64,000 nt of DNA, from positions 4,898,001-4,962,000 of the forward strand of contig NZ_CP016793.1 of assembly GCF_001701025.1 (NCBI RefSeq), in the 5' to 3' direction. Source of the DNA: Lentzea guizhouensis. GTDB lineage: Bacteria; Actinomycetota; Actinomycetes; Mycobacteriales; Pseudonocardiaceae. How positions within the stretch are numbered: position 1 is the stretch's first letter; each line of letters opens with the position of its first letter. The notes under the pieces were generated by a model. That model was not told the origin of the DNA, did not search any database, and worked only from the letters and a program-made list of their open reading frames with translations. The position numbers were made by a program, and so were the translations under genes. This document shows positions 1-8,450 of the stretch, in pieces.

Positions 1-61
1 CACCATCGTGATGGACGCGCGTGGTCTCGTCCACGTACGACTCTGTGCTGTCGATGCGCAT
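1..61 (-). CDS. Start of a possible immunity gene (partial)
   Basis: An ATG at 61 lies 3 bases after the TGA of the deaminase toxin fragment. It opens a frame of 20 codons, without a stop, to the left edge of the window. The first residues are MRIDSTESYV. The fragment is too short for any family assignment. In polymorphic toxin loci the gene directly downstream of the toxin usually encodes the cognate immunity protein, and this placement is the only reason for the suggestion. It could equally be an unrelated downstream gene. Confidence 0.4.
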   Translation of the reverse strand, partial: MRIDSTESYVDETTRVHHDG

Positions 62-64
62 GGG

Positions 65-2425
65 TCATTCCGTCGCTGGAGGTATGAAACTTCCCTTGGA
101 CCTGTGGTCGAAGGGCGAATATTGAATGCGGCCAGTGTAACTGGGCACATCCCGCAGAAGCGTGTTGCAGTTGGCACACGCAGGCGCGTCGCTGCCGACG
201 GGTGCCGTCACGACCTTCTTCTGCATCATGTCCTGCGTCCAGCGCGGGTCGAAGCGCATTTCCTGCAACGCTTCCCGGCCGAGAGCGGGAGGCACGGAGC
301 CGGGACCGTGCTCTGCCTTCCACTGCGCGTCGAACTCCCGCTGGCGCGCCCACAACAACTCGTTGACCGCCTTGACCTCGGCGTGGCGCAGCGGCTCGTC
401 GTGGTGGGCCTGTCCCTGCATGATCCACGGCTCGGTGACCACCTTGCCGTCGGCGTCCTTGAGGGCCTTCCCGTTCTCGCCCAGCACCGGCTTCTGCTGC
501 ATGTCGGTGTCGTTCTTCATGACCGGGTGCTGCCAGTCACCCATGCCCTTGTAGTTCTCGCGCAGCAGCGGGTGCACGTTCTCCGGGTCGATGAGGTCCG
601 TGGTGCCGCCGTTGACGCCCTCGGTGATCTTGCCGGTCTTGAGGTCCATGGCGACCGCGGAACACGGGCCGTCACCGGGCAGCTTGTTGGCGGCGTGGTA
701 CTCCGCGCGTTGCCGGGAGAGGTCCTGGATGTACTCCTTGACCGGCTTGCCGTCGACGGTGTGGATGAGCCCGTCCTTCAACGTGACCCGGCTCGTGTCG
801 TTCGGGTCGATCTCCTCGACGAGCGACCCGCGGGACCTGTCCTGGTCGAAGTCGGGATCGCGGACGTCAGGCGCCGGCCCGGGGTCCACCGCGGGATCCG
901 GCAAGTGCTTCGGGTGGTCGACCGGTTGGTCACTCGCCGAGGGAGCCTTGGGCGACTCGTCCGCGTCCTCGCCGTCCCTGGTGGTCCCGTTGTCGTTGGC
1001 GGTCGAGTCGGTGTCGTCCGTGCCGCGGTCCTTGGCGCCGTCGGTGTCCGTGCCGTCGGTGTGGCGGTCGCTGTCCGGGGCGTAGCCGTCGTCGCCGGTC
1101 TTGGTCTTCGAACCGTCCGGGTGGTGGGTCTCCCACTCGCCGTTCGGCGGGATCTTCGGCTGGCGGGTGCCGTCGGGGCGGATCTCGGCGTCGCTGGTGA
1201 AGACGCGGCCGTTGGCGTCGGTCCAGGCCGGCTTGGTGGGGGCGAGGACCGGGGCGTCGAGGTGCTTGGAGAGCTGCTTGGCGAAGTCGTTGCTGCCGGC
1301 GTCGCAGCCGATCAGGCGAACGGGCTTGCTGCCGTCGTAGCCGCTGCGGCGCAACATGTCCGCGTACTCGGCGGGGGTGTAGTGGTGGCCGCCGACGCGG
1401 GCCCTGCCGTCCGGGGTGACGTGGACGTCCGCGGTGAAGTAGCGCGGGTCGTTCGGCACGCGGTGGGGGAGGTCGCCCATGTCCGGGTCGCCGCCGTGGT
1501 GGGAGACGCCGGCCGGGGTGGTTTCGACGTGCCGGTTGTGCGCCTCCTCGGGGGAGGGGCGGTCGGGGTCGTGCGTGGAGGGGTCGCTGTCGTGCGGTCG
1601 GTCGGGGTCGTGGGGCTTGTCGGCGTCCGAGCCGTGGTGGGGCGTGTCGGCGTCGGGGTGGCGCGGGGAGTCCGGGTGGGTGCCGGGCGCGTCGGGGGAG
1701 TGGTGCGGGGGTGCGGCGGTGTCGGTGCCACGGGAGCGAGAAGTGTCCGGGGTGTGCGGACGCGTGCCGTCGGGACGGGTGCCGTCGGGCCTGGTGCCGT
1801 CGGGACGGGAGGGGCTCTCGGGACGGTGCCGGGCCGGTGCCGTCTGGGCGGGAGGGGCTGTCGGGCGGTGCGGGCGTCCGGGCGGTTGGGGGCGTCCGGA
1901 CGGGACGGGCCGTTGGACGGGTGGCCGGTCGGGAGTCCGTGCGGGGCGAGGTGTCCGGGCGCGGCCGGCGTCGGACGGTTGGGGCGTCCGGGCGGGTCGG
2001 CGCGTCAGGACGCGAGGAGCTTGGGCCGCCGTGTGGGCGTCCGGGCGGGACGACGGGCGTTGGGCCGCTGTGAGGTGCGTTGGGGCCGGTGTGCGGAGTG
2101 CTGGGGAAGGGGAGTGCGGGCTCCGCCCATCGGGGTGCCGAAGGGTGGAGGGGCCGCGAGGTGTGGGAGGCGCGGCGGACGGGCCGTGGCGCGGCTGGGG
2201 AGTTGCGTCGGGGCGGGGGTTCGGGGTGCCTGCCGACGGGGAGTGCGGAGCACCGGTTGACGGGGTGGCCGCGGACGGGGTGTGCGGGGTGCCGGTCGAC
2301 GGGGCGTGGGGCATGCCGCCCGACGGGGACGAAGGCATGCCGCCCGATGGGGACGAAGGCATCGACGGCGTTGAAGGGGTCGATGAGGGCGAAGGCGTCG
2401 ACGGCGTTGAAGGGGGCGGCGGCAT
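65..2425 (-). CDS. Polymorphic toxin, C-terminal part with YwqJ-like deaminase domain
   Basis: This is the C-terminal part of a large secreted toxin, read in a different frame from its N-terminal part upstream. The first ~270 residues are Pro/Ser/Asp/His-rich linker. Then comes a globular module with RLIGCDAGS, a motif I associate with actinobacterial toxin proteins. The last ~150 residues carry HAEVKAVNELL and CANCNTLL, the His-Glu and Cys-x-x-Cys zinc-binding signature of the deaminase superfamily, closest to the YwqJ-like group. Such domains are predicted to deaminate nucleic-acid bases in rival cells. There is no credible ribosome-binding site near the first ATG (2425), and the frame is open further upstream, so this is probably not an independent gene but the tail of the product starting at 4034. 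Confidence 0.7.
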   Translation of the reverse strand: MPPPPSTPSTPSPSSTPSTPSMPSSPSGGMPSSPSGGMPHAPSTGTPHTPSAATPSTGAPHSPSAGTPNPRPDATPQPRHGPSAAPPTPRGPSTLRHPDGRSPHSPSPALRTPAPTHLTAAQRPSSRPDAHTAAQAPRVLTRRPARTPQPSDAGRARTPRPARTPDRPPVQRPVPSGRPQPPGRPHRPTAPPAQTAPARHRPESPSRPDGTRPDGTRPDGTRPHTPDTSRSRGTDTAAPPHHSPDAPGTHPDSPRHPDADTPHHGSDADKPHDPDRPHDSDPSTHDPDRPSPEEAHNRHVETTPAGVSHHGGDPDMGDLPHRVPNDPRYFTADVHVTPDGRARVGGHHYTPAEYADMLRRSGYDGSKPVRLIGCDAGSNDFAKQLSKHLDAPVLAPTKPAWTDANGRVFTSDAEIRPDGTRQPKIPPNGEWETHHPDGSKTKTGDDGYAPDSDRHTDGTDTDGAKDRGTDDTDSTANDNGTTRDGEDADESPKAPSASDQPVDHPKHLPDPAVDPGPAPDVRDPDFDQDRSRGSLVEEIDPNDTSRVTLKDGLIHTVDGKPVKEYIQDLSRQRAEYHAANKLPGDGPCSAVAMDLKTGKITEGVNGGTTDLIDPENVHPLLRENYKGMGDWQHPVMKNDTDMQQKPVLGENGKALKDADGKVVTEPWIMQGQAHHDEPLRHAEVKAVNELLWARQREFDAQWKAEHGPGSVPPALGREALQEMRFDPRWTQDMMQKKVVTAPVGSDAPACANCNTLLRDVPSYTGRIQYSPFDHRSKGSFIPPATE

Positions 2426-2519
2426 CGACGGGCGGGGTGCGGCGTCGGCGCGGGAGGCTGAGGTCGACGAGTCCGGGGTGCGAGGGCTCGGCGGGGTGCC
2501 GGGGTGGACGGTGAGGCGG

Positions 2520-4034
2520 GGCGGATGGCGAGGCAGGGAGCCGGGGTGCCGGTCCAGCCCTGGCCTCCGGTGCCGGGCGGGTGGAGGCGGGGAGGACGGG
2601 TGTTGCCGGGGTGTTCGGGGCGCCGCCTGTCGGGGCCGCTTGGGGCGGGGTCGACGGGGAGGTGTCCGGGGTGCGCGGGGGCTGTGGGGCCTGCGGGACG
2701 TCTGCGCGCGGTGGGGCTTCGGGGGGTGCGACCGAGGACTGGGTGGTTTGGCCGGTGTTGCGCGGGGTGGCCGGAGCGTCCGGAGTGGAGGACGGGGCCG
2801 AAGGGGAGCCGGGACCCGAGGGAGAGCCGGGACCCGAAGGGGAGCCTGGGCCGGACGAGGAGCTTGGGCCGGACGGCGAGTTGGAGGAGCTGTCCGGGGT
2901 GGAGGTCGGGCGGGACGACGGGGCGTCCGGAGTGGACGGTGCGTCGGGAGCGCGGGACGGGCTCGGGGCCGAAGACGACGGCGAGGAGCTGTCGGGCGCG
3001 CGCGAAGGGCCGTCCGGGGCGGGAGAAGGTGACGACGGCGTGGCGTCCGGCGCCGAAGGCGAGGACGGCGAAGAAGGAGACGAAGGTGAAGAGGGTGAAG
3101 ACGGGGAGGAAGGTGAAGATGGCGACGAGTCCGGAGTGGACGAAGACGGCGAGCCCGACGGGGTCAGGTCGGGGGAGTTCGTGCTGTGGAACAGGCCACC
3201 CGGCTTGATGGACTTCGTCGAGATCACGTCGAGCCCGGTCACCTTGCCGACCAGCTTCCCGACGACCTTCATGATCTTCGTGAAGATCTCGACGAGCTTG
3301 CCCAGCAGCGGCGAGACCTTCTTGATGGTCGAGATGAGCTTCTGGATGAGCTCACCGATGCGGGTGGCCCACTTCGAGATCGCGGTCACGGCCTGTGCCA
3401 CGATCACCGGCGTGCCGAAGCCCAGGGTGAACACGGCCTCCAGCACCCACGTGATCAGCTTCGCGACCAGGTCGGCGATCAGGTCGCGGACCATCTCCCG
3501 CACGAAGGCGACGACCATGCCCATCACGCCGACGACGGTCCCCACGGAACCCGCGGCGGACGCGGCGCCGGACAACGCGTCCAGCTGACCACCCGCGGCA
3601 GCGCGGTAGGCGTCGGCGGCCGGGCCGGTCCACGCCGAGGTGCCGTCCACGGACGACTTGTACTCGTTGGCGACGTTGCCGAGCTCGGTCGAGACGTTCT
3701 TCCACGTCGTCGAGTACGACTCGATCACCGGCGGGTCGCCGGCCAGCCAGTCGAGGGCCTCCTTCAGCGGCTGCATGTGTTCCATCAGGAACGAGGCCGC
3801 GGAGGACAGCAGGGTGCCGAACGGGTCGATGGCCATCGACGCGGCGTCGGCGGCGAGGCCGAGCACGCCGAGGCCGCCCTCGATCCAGTTGCCCTCGGAG
3901 ATGCCGTTGTAGGCGTCCATCGCGGACTCGGCGATCGAGATGCCGGTCGCCCAGCCGTTGTCGCCGGTGCCCTGGTTGAAGAAGCCGGACGGTTCAGCAG
4001 GAGCTTGCGCCACCAAGGGGTTCGGTGACGACAT
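2520..4034 (-). CDS. Polymorphic toxin, N-terminal WXG100-like / type VII secretion part
   Basis: The start is ATG 4034, which shares one base with the TGA of the preceding gene (TGATG), implying translational coupling. Residues ~90-160 form a WXG100-type helical hairpin with SAWTGPAADAYR, the W-x-G turn, followed by long amphipathic or hydrophobic helices with AxxxG-like spacing up to about residue 275. A Ser/Pro/Asp-rich linker follows. This architecture is typical of large substrates of the ESX/type VII secretion system carrying a C-terminal toxin. The frame stays open to 930, but below about 2550 it becomes arginine-rich, while the neighbouring frame encodes the deaminase. One surplus base (or two missing) joins the two parts. 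More than one indel is possible within the low-complexity linker. Confidence 0.7.
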
Positions 4035-4342
4035 CAGGCGCCACCCTGGAGCGTCTGGACGATGGAGTCCTCGACGGCCTGGTAGTGCTTCCCGGTCTCG
4101 TCGATGCGCTTGGCGGTCGCGTCCATCGCCTCGGCCACGCCCTTCAGCGCGTCCATGCCCCACTGCTCAACGGGGTCGAGCAGCATCCGGAACGGCTGGC
4201 AGATGATGCCGTACGCGTCGGTCGGCATCGACACGGTGTTCGCCGCGTCGACGGCGCCCTGCAACCGGCCCTGCAGGCCCTGCAAGGCTTTCGCGTGGGC
4301 CTCCAGCACGTCGGACGTGACGTTGAAACCACCGGCAGTCAT
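4034..4342 (-). CDS. EspC-like type VII secretion target protein
   Basis: A 102-residue, almost entirely helical protein with no signal peptide or membrane span. It begins MTAGGFNVTSDVLEAHA and has the size and layout of the EspC/DUF2580 family of ESX secretion-associated proteins: an N-terminal helix, a central GIICQPF-type segment, and a C-terminal helix ending QAVEDSIVQTL. Such proteins are thought to pair with the WXG100-type N-terminus of the neighbouring large effector and escort it to the secretion machine. It lies between the YbaB-like gene and the toxin, and its stop overlaps the toxin start by one base. No ESX core genes (eccB/C/D/E, mycP) are in the window, so secretion must be supplied from elsewhere. 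Confidence 0.75.
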   Translation of the reverse strand: MTAGGFNVTSDVLEAHAKALQGLQGRLQGAVDAANTVSMPTDAYGIICQPFRMLLDPVEQWGMDALKGVAEAMDATAKRIDETGKHYQAVEDSIVQTLQGGA

Positions 4343-4374
4343 CGAACCCCCTCAAGTTCGAGCAGCGGACAAGA

Positions 4375-4908
4375 TCAGGAGAGAACGGACTGCCCGCCGA
4401 AGTCGTCATCGTCGTCGGACGGAGGACGGCGGCGCGGCGGCGGAGGCGGTGGCGTGGGACGGGACGGCGGTCCGTCGTCCTCCACCCGGAAGTTCAGCTC
4501 GTTGCTGCGGTTGTGCGACGCCGGCGGCGGGTCTTCGGGAGGTGGTGCCGGGAAGTTCTTCTTGGCCTCGCTGAACAGGACGTTCGCGGTCTCGTCCTGC
4601 GTGCCGATCGTCTCCGCCATCGCCGCCTGCAGCAGCTCGGGGATGCGGGACTGCGCGCGCTGCAGCAGCTTCATGATCTCGCCGCTGACCTCGGCCATGC
4701 GCCGGCCGGCGGCGGACTCGTTGATCACCAGGTGCTGCAGGATCCCGTTGGAGCCGATGGTGAGCTCGACGGCACCGTCGGAGGACCGCTCGGAGATCGT
4801 CATCCCCTGCACGCGCGTCGCCATCTCCTGATAGCGCGCGGCACGTTCCTGGACGCTCTTCTCCCAGTTCCCGAGCATGCGCTCGGAACCGGCGATGTCC
4901 TCGGGCAC
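4375..4908 (-). CDS. YbaB/EbfC-like protein with acidic/proline-rich tail
   Basis: I place the start at GTG 4908, preceded by GGAGGAAG at good spacing; longer upstream starts lack such a site. The 177-residue product has an N-terminal helix (MLGNWEKSVQERAARYQEM), a short beta region with VELTIGSNG, and a long C-terminal helix, the fold of the YbaB/EbfC nucleoid-associated family. The last ~50 residues are Pro/Arg-rich with a run of aspartates. Family members form dimers and bind DNA, but versions beside type VII secretion genes are common in actinomycetes and may act as chaperones or regulators there. It is the first gene of the toxin operon. The residue-level similarity is weak, so the DNA-binding role is uncertain. 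Confidence 0.65.
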   Translation of the reverse strand: MPEDIAGSERMLGNWEKSVQERAARYQEMATRVQGMTISERSSDGAVELTIGSNGILQHLVINESAAGRRMAEVSGEIMKLLQRAQSRIPELLQAAMAETIGTQDETANVLFSEAKKNFPAPPPEDPPPASHNRSNELNFRVEDDGPPSRPTPPPPPPRRRPPSDDDDDFGGQSVLS

Positions 4909-5001
4909 CGTACTTCCTCCCCCTGCTGCGACGGCGGACTCAAAGGATGACGCAGCCGGTGGCGATCCAGTTCCACCGGCGTGGCAAATCGGCTGCGAGG
5001 A

Positions 5002-5042
5002 CCAGTGGCGTTCCACTGAGTGGAGCAGCGGAACGCCACTGG
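5002..5042 (-). terminator. Hairpin terminator-like inverted repeat after the FKBP gene
   Basis: Perfect 13-base arms at 5002-5014 and 5030-5042 (CCAGTGGCGTTCC and its complement) are separated by 15 bases. It begins 15 bases after the FKBP stop and lies upstream of the YbaB-like start. There is no T-run, as is common in actinomycetes. It probably ends FKBP transcription and insulates the toxin operon. Confidence 0.6.
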
Positions 5043-5056
5043 AACCTGAACGCGGG

Positions 5057-5431
5057 TCAGCCGACCTGGATCAGGTCGACGACGAAGATCAGCGTCTCGT
5101 TGGGCTTGATCACGCCACCGGCACCACGCGAGCCGTAACCCAGGTGCGGCGGGATGACCAGCTTGCGGCGGCCACCGACCTTCATGCCGGCGACGCCCTG
5201 GTCCCAGCCCTGGATGACGCGACCGCCACCGAGCGGGAACATGAACGGCTCGCCGCGGTCCCAGGACGCGTCGAACTGCTCACCCGTCGAGTGCGAGACG
5301 CCGACGTAGTGCACGACGACGCGCTGACCGGGCGTGGCCTCCTCGCCGTCGCCGACGGTGATGTCCTGGATGAGCAGGTCGGCCGGTGCCGGCCCGTCGT
5401 GCGGGTCGACCTCGGGTTTCGTGGGGGCCAT
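5057..5431 (-). CDS. FKBP-type peptidyl-prolyl cis-trans isomerase
   Basis: A 124-residue single-domain FKBP. It contains PGQRVVVHYVG, FDASWDRGEPFMFPLG, VIQGWDQGVAGMKVGG and the terminal ETLIFVVDLIQV, which together form the FK506-binding pocket and beta-sheet. The enzyme catalyses proline cis-trans isomerisation during protein folding. There is no signal peptide, so it should be cytoplasmic. ATG 5431 is chosen because GAGAGGAAG precedes it; the frame extends 14 codons further up without a better site. It is transcribed alone, diverging from the trypsin gene. Confidence 0.9.
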   Translation of the reverse strand: MAPTKPEVDPHDGPAPADLLIQDITVGDGEEATPGQRVVVHYVGVSHSTGEQFDASWDRGEPFMFPLGGGRVIQGWDQGVAGMKVGGRRKLVIPPHLGYGSRGAGGVIKPNETLIFVVDLIQVG

Positions 5432-5599
5432 CACAACTTCCTCTCGGAACGGGGTTGTTCGCGGTCGATCCAATCACGCGCGGTGGTGCGCGGCCGAATG
5501 GCCTACGCGGACCGGCCCTTGCCCGTCTCGGAAAGCGCTGCCGATCCTTGAACCACTCCCGGCCCTGCACCGGGAGCACAACCGAACAAGGAGATGATC

Positions 5600-6415
5600 A
5601 TGGCGGCAACCCTGCACCGCCTCAGGTCATGGCTGGGCGCGGCACTGGTGGCGGCGACGCTGCCGATGGCGGCGGTCAGCGTGGCGCAAGCGGCTCCGAC
5701 CCCTCCTGCGACCGACGGCGAGGTCGGCGCGCAGATCGTCGGCGGCACGCGCGCCAGCACGTCCACGCACCCCTACGTCGTCTACCTGGCCACCAGCAGC
5801 GGCTTCCAGTACTGCGGCGGCACGTTGGTGGCACCCAACAAGGTCGTCACGGCGGCGCACTGCACCGTGGGCGACTCGGCCTCGGCGGTCCGCGTGGTGG
5901 CCGGCCGCGACGACAAGAACTCCACCGCGGGCACCGTCGCCCGCGTCACGCGCATCTGGATCCACCCCAGCTACCGCGACGTGACCCGTGGCTACGACGT
6001 CTCGGTGCTCACCCTCGACCGCAACCTCTCCTACACCCCGATCCCGTTCGCCACCTCCGCCGACTCCGCGCTGTACGCGGCAGGCACCAGCTCGACCATC
6101 CTCGGCTGGGGCACCACCTCCAGCGGCGGCTCGGCCTCGCGCTACCTGCTGCGCGCCACCGTGCCGCTGACCAGCAACTCCAGCTGCGGCAGCTCGTACG
6201 GCAGCGACTTCAACGCCACGCACATGGTGTGCGCCGGCTACGCGCAGGGCGGCACGGACACCTGCCAGGGCGACTCCGGTGGCCCGCTGGTGGCCGGCGG
6301 CAAGCTGATCGGCGTCACGTCGTGGGGTGAGGGCTGCGCCGCGGCCGGCTACCCCGGTGTCTACGCCCGCGTCTCCGCCTACGCCACGCAGATCCAGCAG
6401 CAGATCAGCTCCTAG
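5600..6415 (+). CDS. Secreted trypsin-like serine protease
   Basis: A chymotrypsin-family (S1) protease of 271 residues. The order is a Sec signal peptide with a hydrophobic core and Ala-rich cleavage region (about residues 1-35), a short propeptide, IVGGTRAS at the mature N-terminus, VVTAAHC (catalytic His), DVSVLTLDR (catalytic Asp), and DTCQGDSGGPL (catalytic Ser). The Asp six residues before the Ser predicts cleavage after Arg/Lys. Six cysteines fit the usual disulfides. Of two close ATGs (5594, 5600), the second is preferred because AAGGAG lies 6 bases before it. A strong hairpin follows the stop. Confidence 0.92.
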   Translation: MAATLHRLRSWLGAALVAATLPMAAVSVAQAAPTPPATDGEVGAQIVGGTRASTSTHPYVVYLATSSGFQYCGGTLVAPNKVVTAAHCTVGDSASAVRVVAGRDDKNSTAGTVARVTRIWIHPSYRDVTRGYDVSVLTLDRNLSYTPIPFATSADSALYAAGTSSTILGWGTTSSGGSASRYLLRATVPLTSNSSCGSSYGSDFNATHMVCAGYAQGGTDTCQGDSGGPLVAGGKLIGVTSWGEGCAAAGYPGVYARVSAYATQIQQQISS

Positions 6416-6437
6416 CCACGCCACGAGGAAAGACGTC

Positions 6438-6473
6438 GGAAAGGGTTGCTGCAACGGCGGAGCAACCCTTTCC
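6438..6473 (+). terminator. Terminator hairpin after the protease gene
   Basis: Perfect 13-base arms at 6438-6450 (GGAAAGGGTTGCT) and 6461-6473, with a 10-base loop. It starts 23 bases after the protease stop and ends 23 bases before the next start, the expected position for an intrinsic terminator. Confidence 0.7.
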
Positions 6474-6496
6474 GGCCCTCGTTCCGTCCTGATGGC

Positions 6497-8431
6497 ATGA
6501 ACGGCAGAAAGCTGTTGGCCGGCGCCGCCGTGGTGGCCGTCGCCGGGGTCTGTGTGAGCTCCGCCGTGCGAGACGAAAGCTTCGCGCCCCCGATCGTCGA
6601 CTCCGGCCCGGTGCGGCTGGTCGCGTTCGACTCCTGCGACAACGCGGTGAAGGAACTGCGCACCGCCATGGCCCCGTACGTCACCGCGTACGGCCTGGGT
6701 GGCAGGACGGCCTTCGCGACAGCCGAGGGCATGGCCGCGGACTCGGCCGGTGTCGCCCAGCGCGACACGATGCCCAAGGCGGCCACGCCGCCGGCCGAGC
6801 AACAGGGCCACTCCACGACGAACGTCCACGAGCAGGGCGTCGACGAGCCCGATCTCGTGAAGACGGACGGAAAACGCGTCGTCTCCATCACCGACGGCAA
6901 GCTGCGCGTCCTCGACGTCGCCGGCCGCTCGATCACCGGCACGCTCGACCTCGGCGACCGGCACGCGAGCCAGCTCCTGGTGTCCGGCGACCGGGCTCTT
7001 CTCGTTGTGCAGAGCCAGATCCCGATCATGGATCCCGGCTTCGCGCCCGGCGACCGCCCCTACCCCGGGATGCCCGGCAGCGAGATCGTCCTGGTCGACC
7101 TCAAGGCGCTCAAGGAGATCGGCAGCCTCAAGACCGACGGCTTCTACCTCGACGCCCGGCAGGTCGGCGGCACCGCCCGCGTCGTCGTCCGCTCGTTGCC
7201 ACGCCTGCCGTGGGTCTACCCGGACCAGACGACCAACGACGCGGGAGCGTTGCGGCGCAACAGGGAGATCCTGCAGAGCGAGCCGGTCACGTCCTGGCTG
7301 CCCCGCTACGAGCTCGCCGAGAACGGCGCGAAGACCAGCGGCACCCTGGTCGACTGCGCGAACGTGAGCCGCCCTGCCTCGCACGCGGCCTCGTCGATGC
7401 TGACCGTGCTCACCTTCGAGCTCTCCGGTCAGCTCGGCACCGGCCAGCCGGTCTCGATCGTGGCCGACGGCGACACCGTCTACGGCACCGACCGCAACCT
7501 CTACGTCGCCGACGACCACCGCCTGCTTCCGGAGATCCCCGGCAGGCCGCGCGTGCAACGCCCGGTCACCACGGCGGTCCACCAGTTCGACATCAGCCAG
7601 GCCGGCCCGCCGAAGCACGTCGCGTCCGGTGACGTCGCCGGCACGCTGCTCAACCAGTACTCGCTGTCCGAGCACGAGGGCGTCCTGCGCGTCGCGACCA
7701 CCACGGGCACCATGACGCCGTGCTGCTGGCGCCGGGGAGACGTTGCCCAGGAGCAACTTCCGCTCACCGAGAGCGCCGTCACCACCCTGCGCCGCGACGG
7801 CAACAGGCTTGCCCAGGTCGGTCGCGTCGACGGCCTCGGCAAGGGCGAGCGCATCTACAGCGTCCGGTTCATCGGCCGGATGGGCTATGTCGTCACGTTC
7901 CGCCAGACCGACCCGCTCTACACGCTGGACCTCAGCGATCCCGGGCAGCCCAGGGTCACCGGCGAGCTGAAGATCACCGGCTTCTCCGCCTACCTGCACC
8001 CCGCCGGCGACGGAAAGCTGATCGGCGTCGGCCAGGAAGCGACCGAGCAGGGCCGCACGACCGGCACCCAGGTGTCGTTGTTCGACATCGGCAACCCCGC
8101 GTCACCGCAACGGCTCTCGCAGTTCCACCTGCCGGGCTCCAGCTCCGAGGCGCAGTTCGACCCGCACGCGTTCCTGTTCTGGCCGCAGGACGGCACGCTG
8201 GTGATCCCGGTGACCGAGTACAAGACGAACCCGAACGCCACCTCCGTGGTGCTCAAGGTCGACGGCAACCAGCTGCGCGAGACCGGCCGCATCACCGAAC
8301 CGCAGTCGCAGACCTACGGCGGGGCGCGGCGCACCATCGTGATCGGCGACCAGCTGTGGTCGGTGTCCGCGGCAGGCGTGCAGATCACCGCGCGCAACGG
8401 GCTCACGCAGCAGGCCTGGCTGCCGTTCTAG
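6497..8431 (+). CDS. Secreted/anchored beta-propeller domain protein
   Basis: A 644-residue protein matching the actinobacterial/archaeal beta-propeller family (Pfam Beta_propel type). Residues 1-25 form a signal anchor (MNGRKLLAGAAVVAVAGVCV). The family hallmark TTNVHEQGVDEPDLVKTDG is followed by propeller blades with repeated strands such as VVSITDGKLRVLDV and YTLDLSDPGQPRVTGELKI. The family is secreted or surface-attached, and its function is not established. ATG 6497 places the hydrophobic segment at the N-terminus; the frame opens 17 codons earlier inside the terminator hairpin, which argues against the longer start. Confidence 0.8.
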   Translation: MNGRKLLAGAAVVAVAGVCVSSAVRDESFAPPIVDSGPVRLVAFDSCDNAVKELRTAMAPYVTAYGLGGRTAFATAEGMAADSAGVAQRDTMPKAATPPAEQQGHSTTNVHEQGVDEPDLVKTDGKRVVSITDGKLRVLDVAGRSITGTLDLGDRHASQLLVSGDRALLVVQSQIPIMDPGFAPGDRPYPGMPGSEIVLVDLKALKEIGSLKTDGFYLDARQVGGTARVVVRSLPRLPWVYPDQTTNDAGALRRNREILQSEPVTSWLPRYELAENGAKTSGTLVDCANVSRPASHAASSMLTVLTFELSGQLGTGQPVSIVADGDTVYGTDRNLYVADDHRLLPEIPGRPRVQRPVTTAVHQFDISQAGPPKHVASGDVAGTLLNQYSLSEHEGVLRVATTTGTMTPCCWRRGDVAQEQLPLTESAVTTLRRDGNRLAQVGRVDGLGKGERIYSVRFIGRMGYVVTFRQTDPLYTLDLSDPGQPRVTGELKITGFSAYLHPAGDGKLIGVGQEATEQGRTTGTQVSLFDIGNPASPQRLSQFHLPGSSSEAQFDPHAFLFWPQDGTLVIPVTEYKTNPNATSVVLKVDGNQLRETGRITEPQSQTYGGARRTIVIGDQLWSVSAAGVQITARNGLTQQAWLPF

Positions 8432-8450
8432 GTGACAGCGCGGCGGTGCG

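Noticed and set aside
8..2260. Long plus-strand open frame opposite the toxin (750 codons)
   Set aside because: Antisense shadow of the high-GC deaminase gene; Val/Arg/Gly-rich, no ribosome-binding site, and no family resemblance.
5627..7999. 790-codon minus-strand frame opposite the protease and beta-propeller genes
   Set aside because: Runs antisense across two well-supported genes and has a composition typical of high-GC shadow frames.
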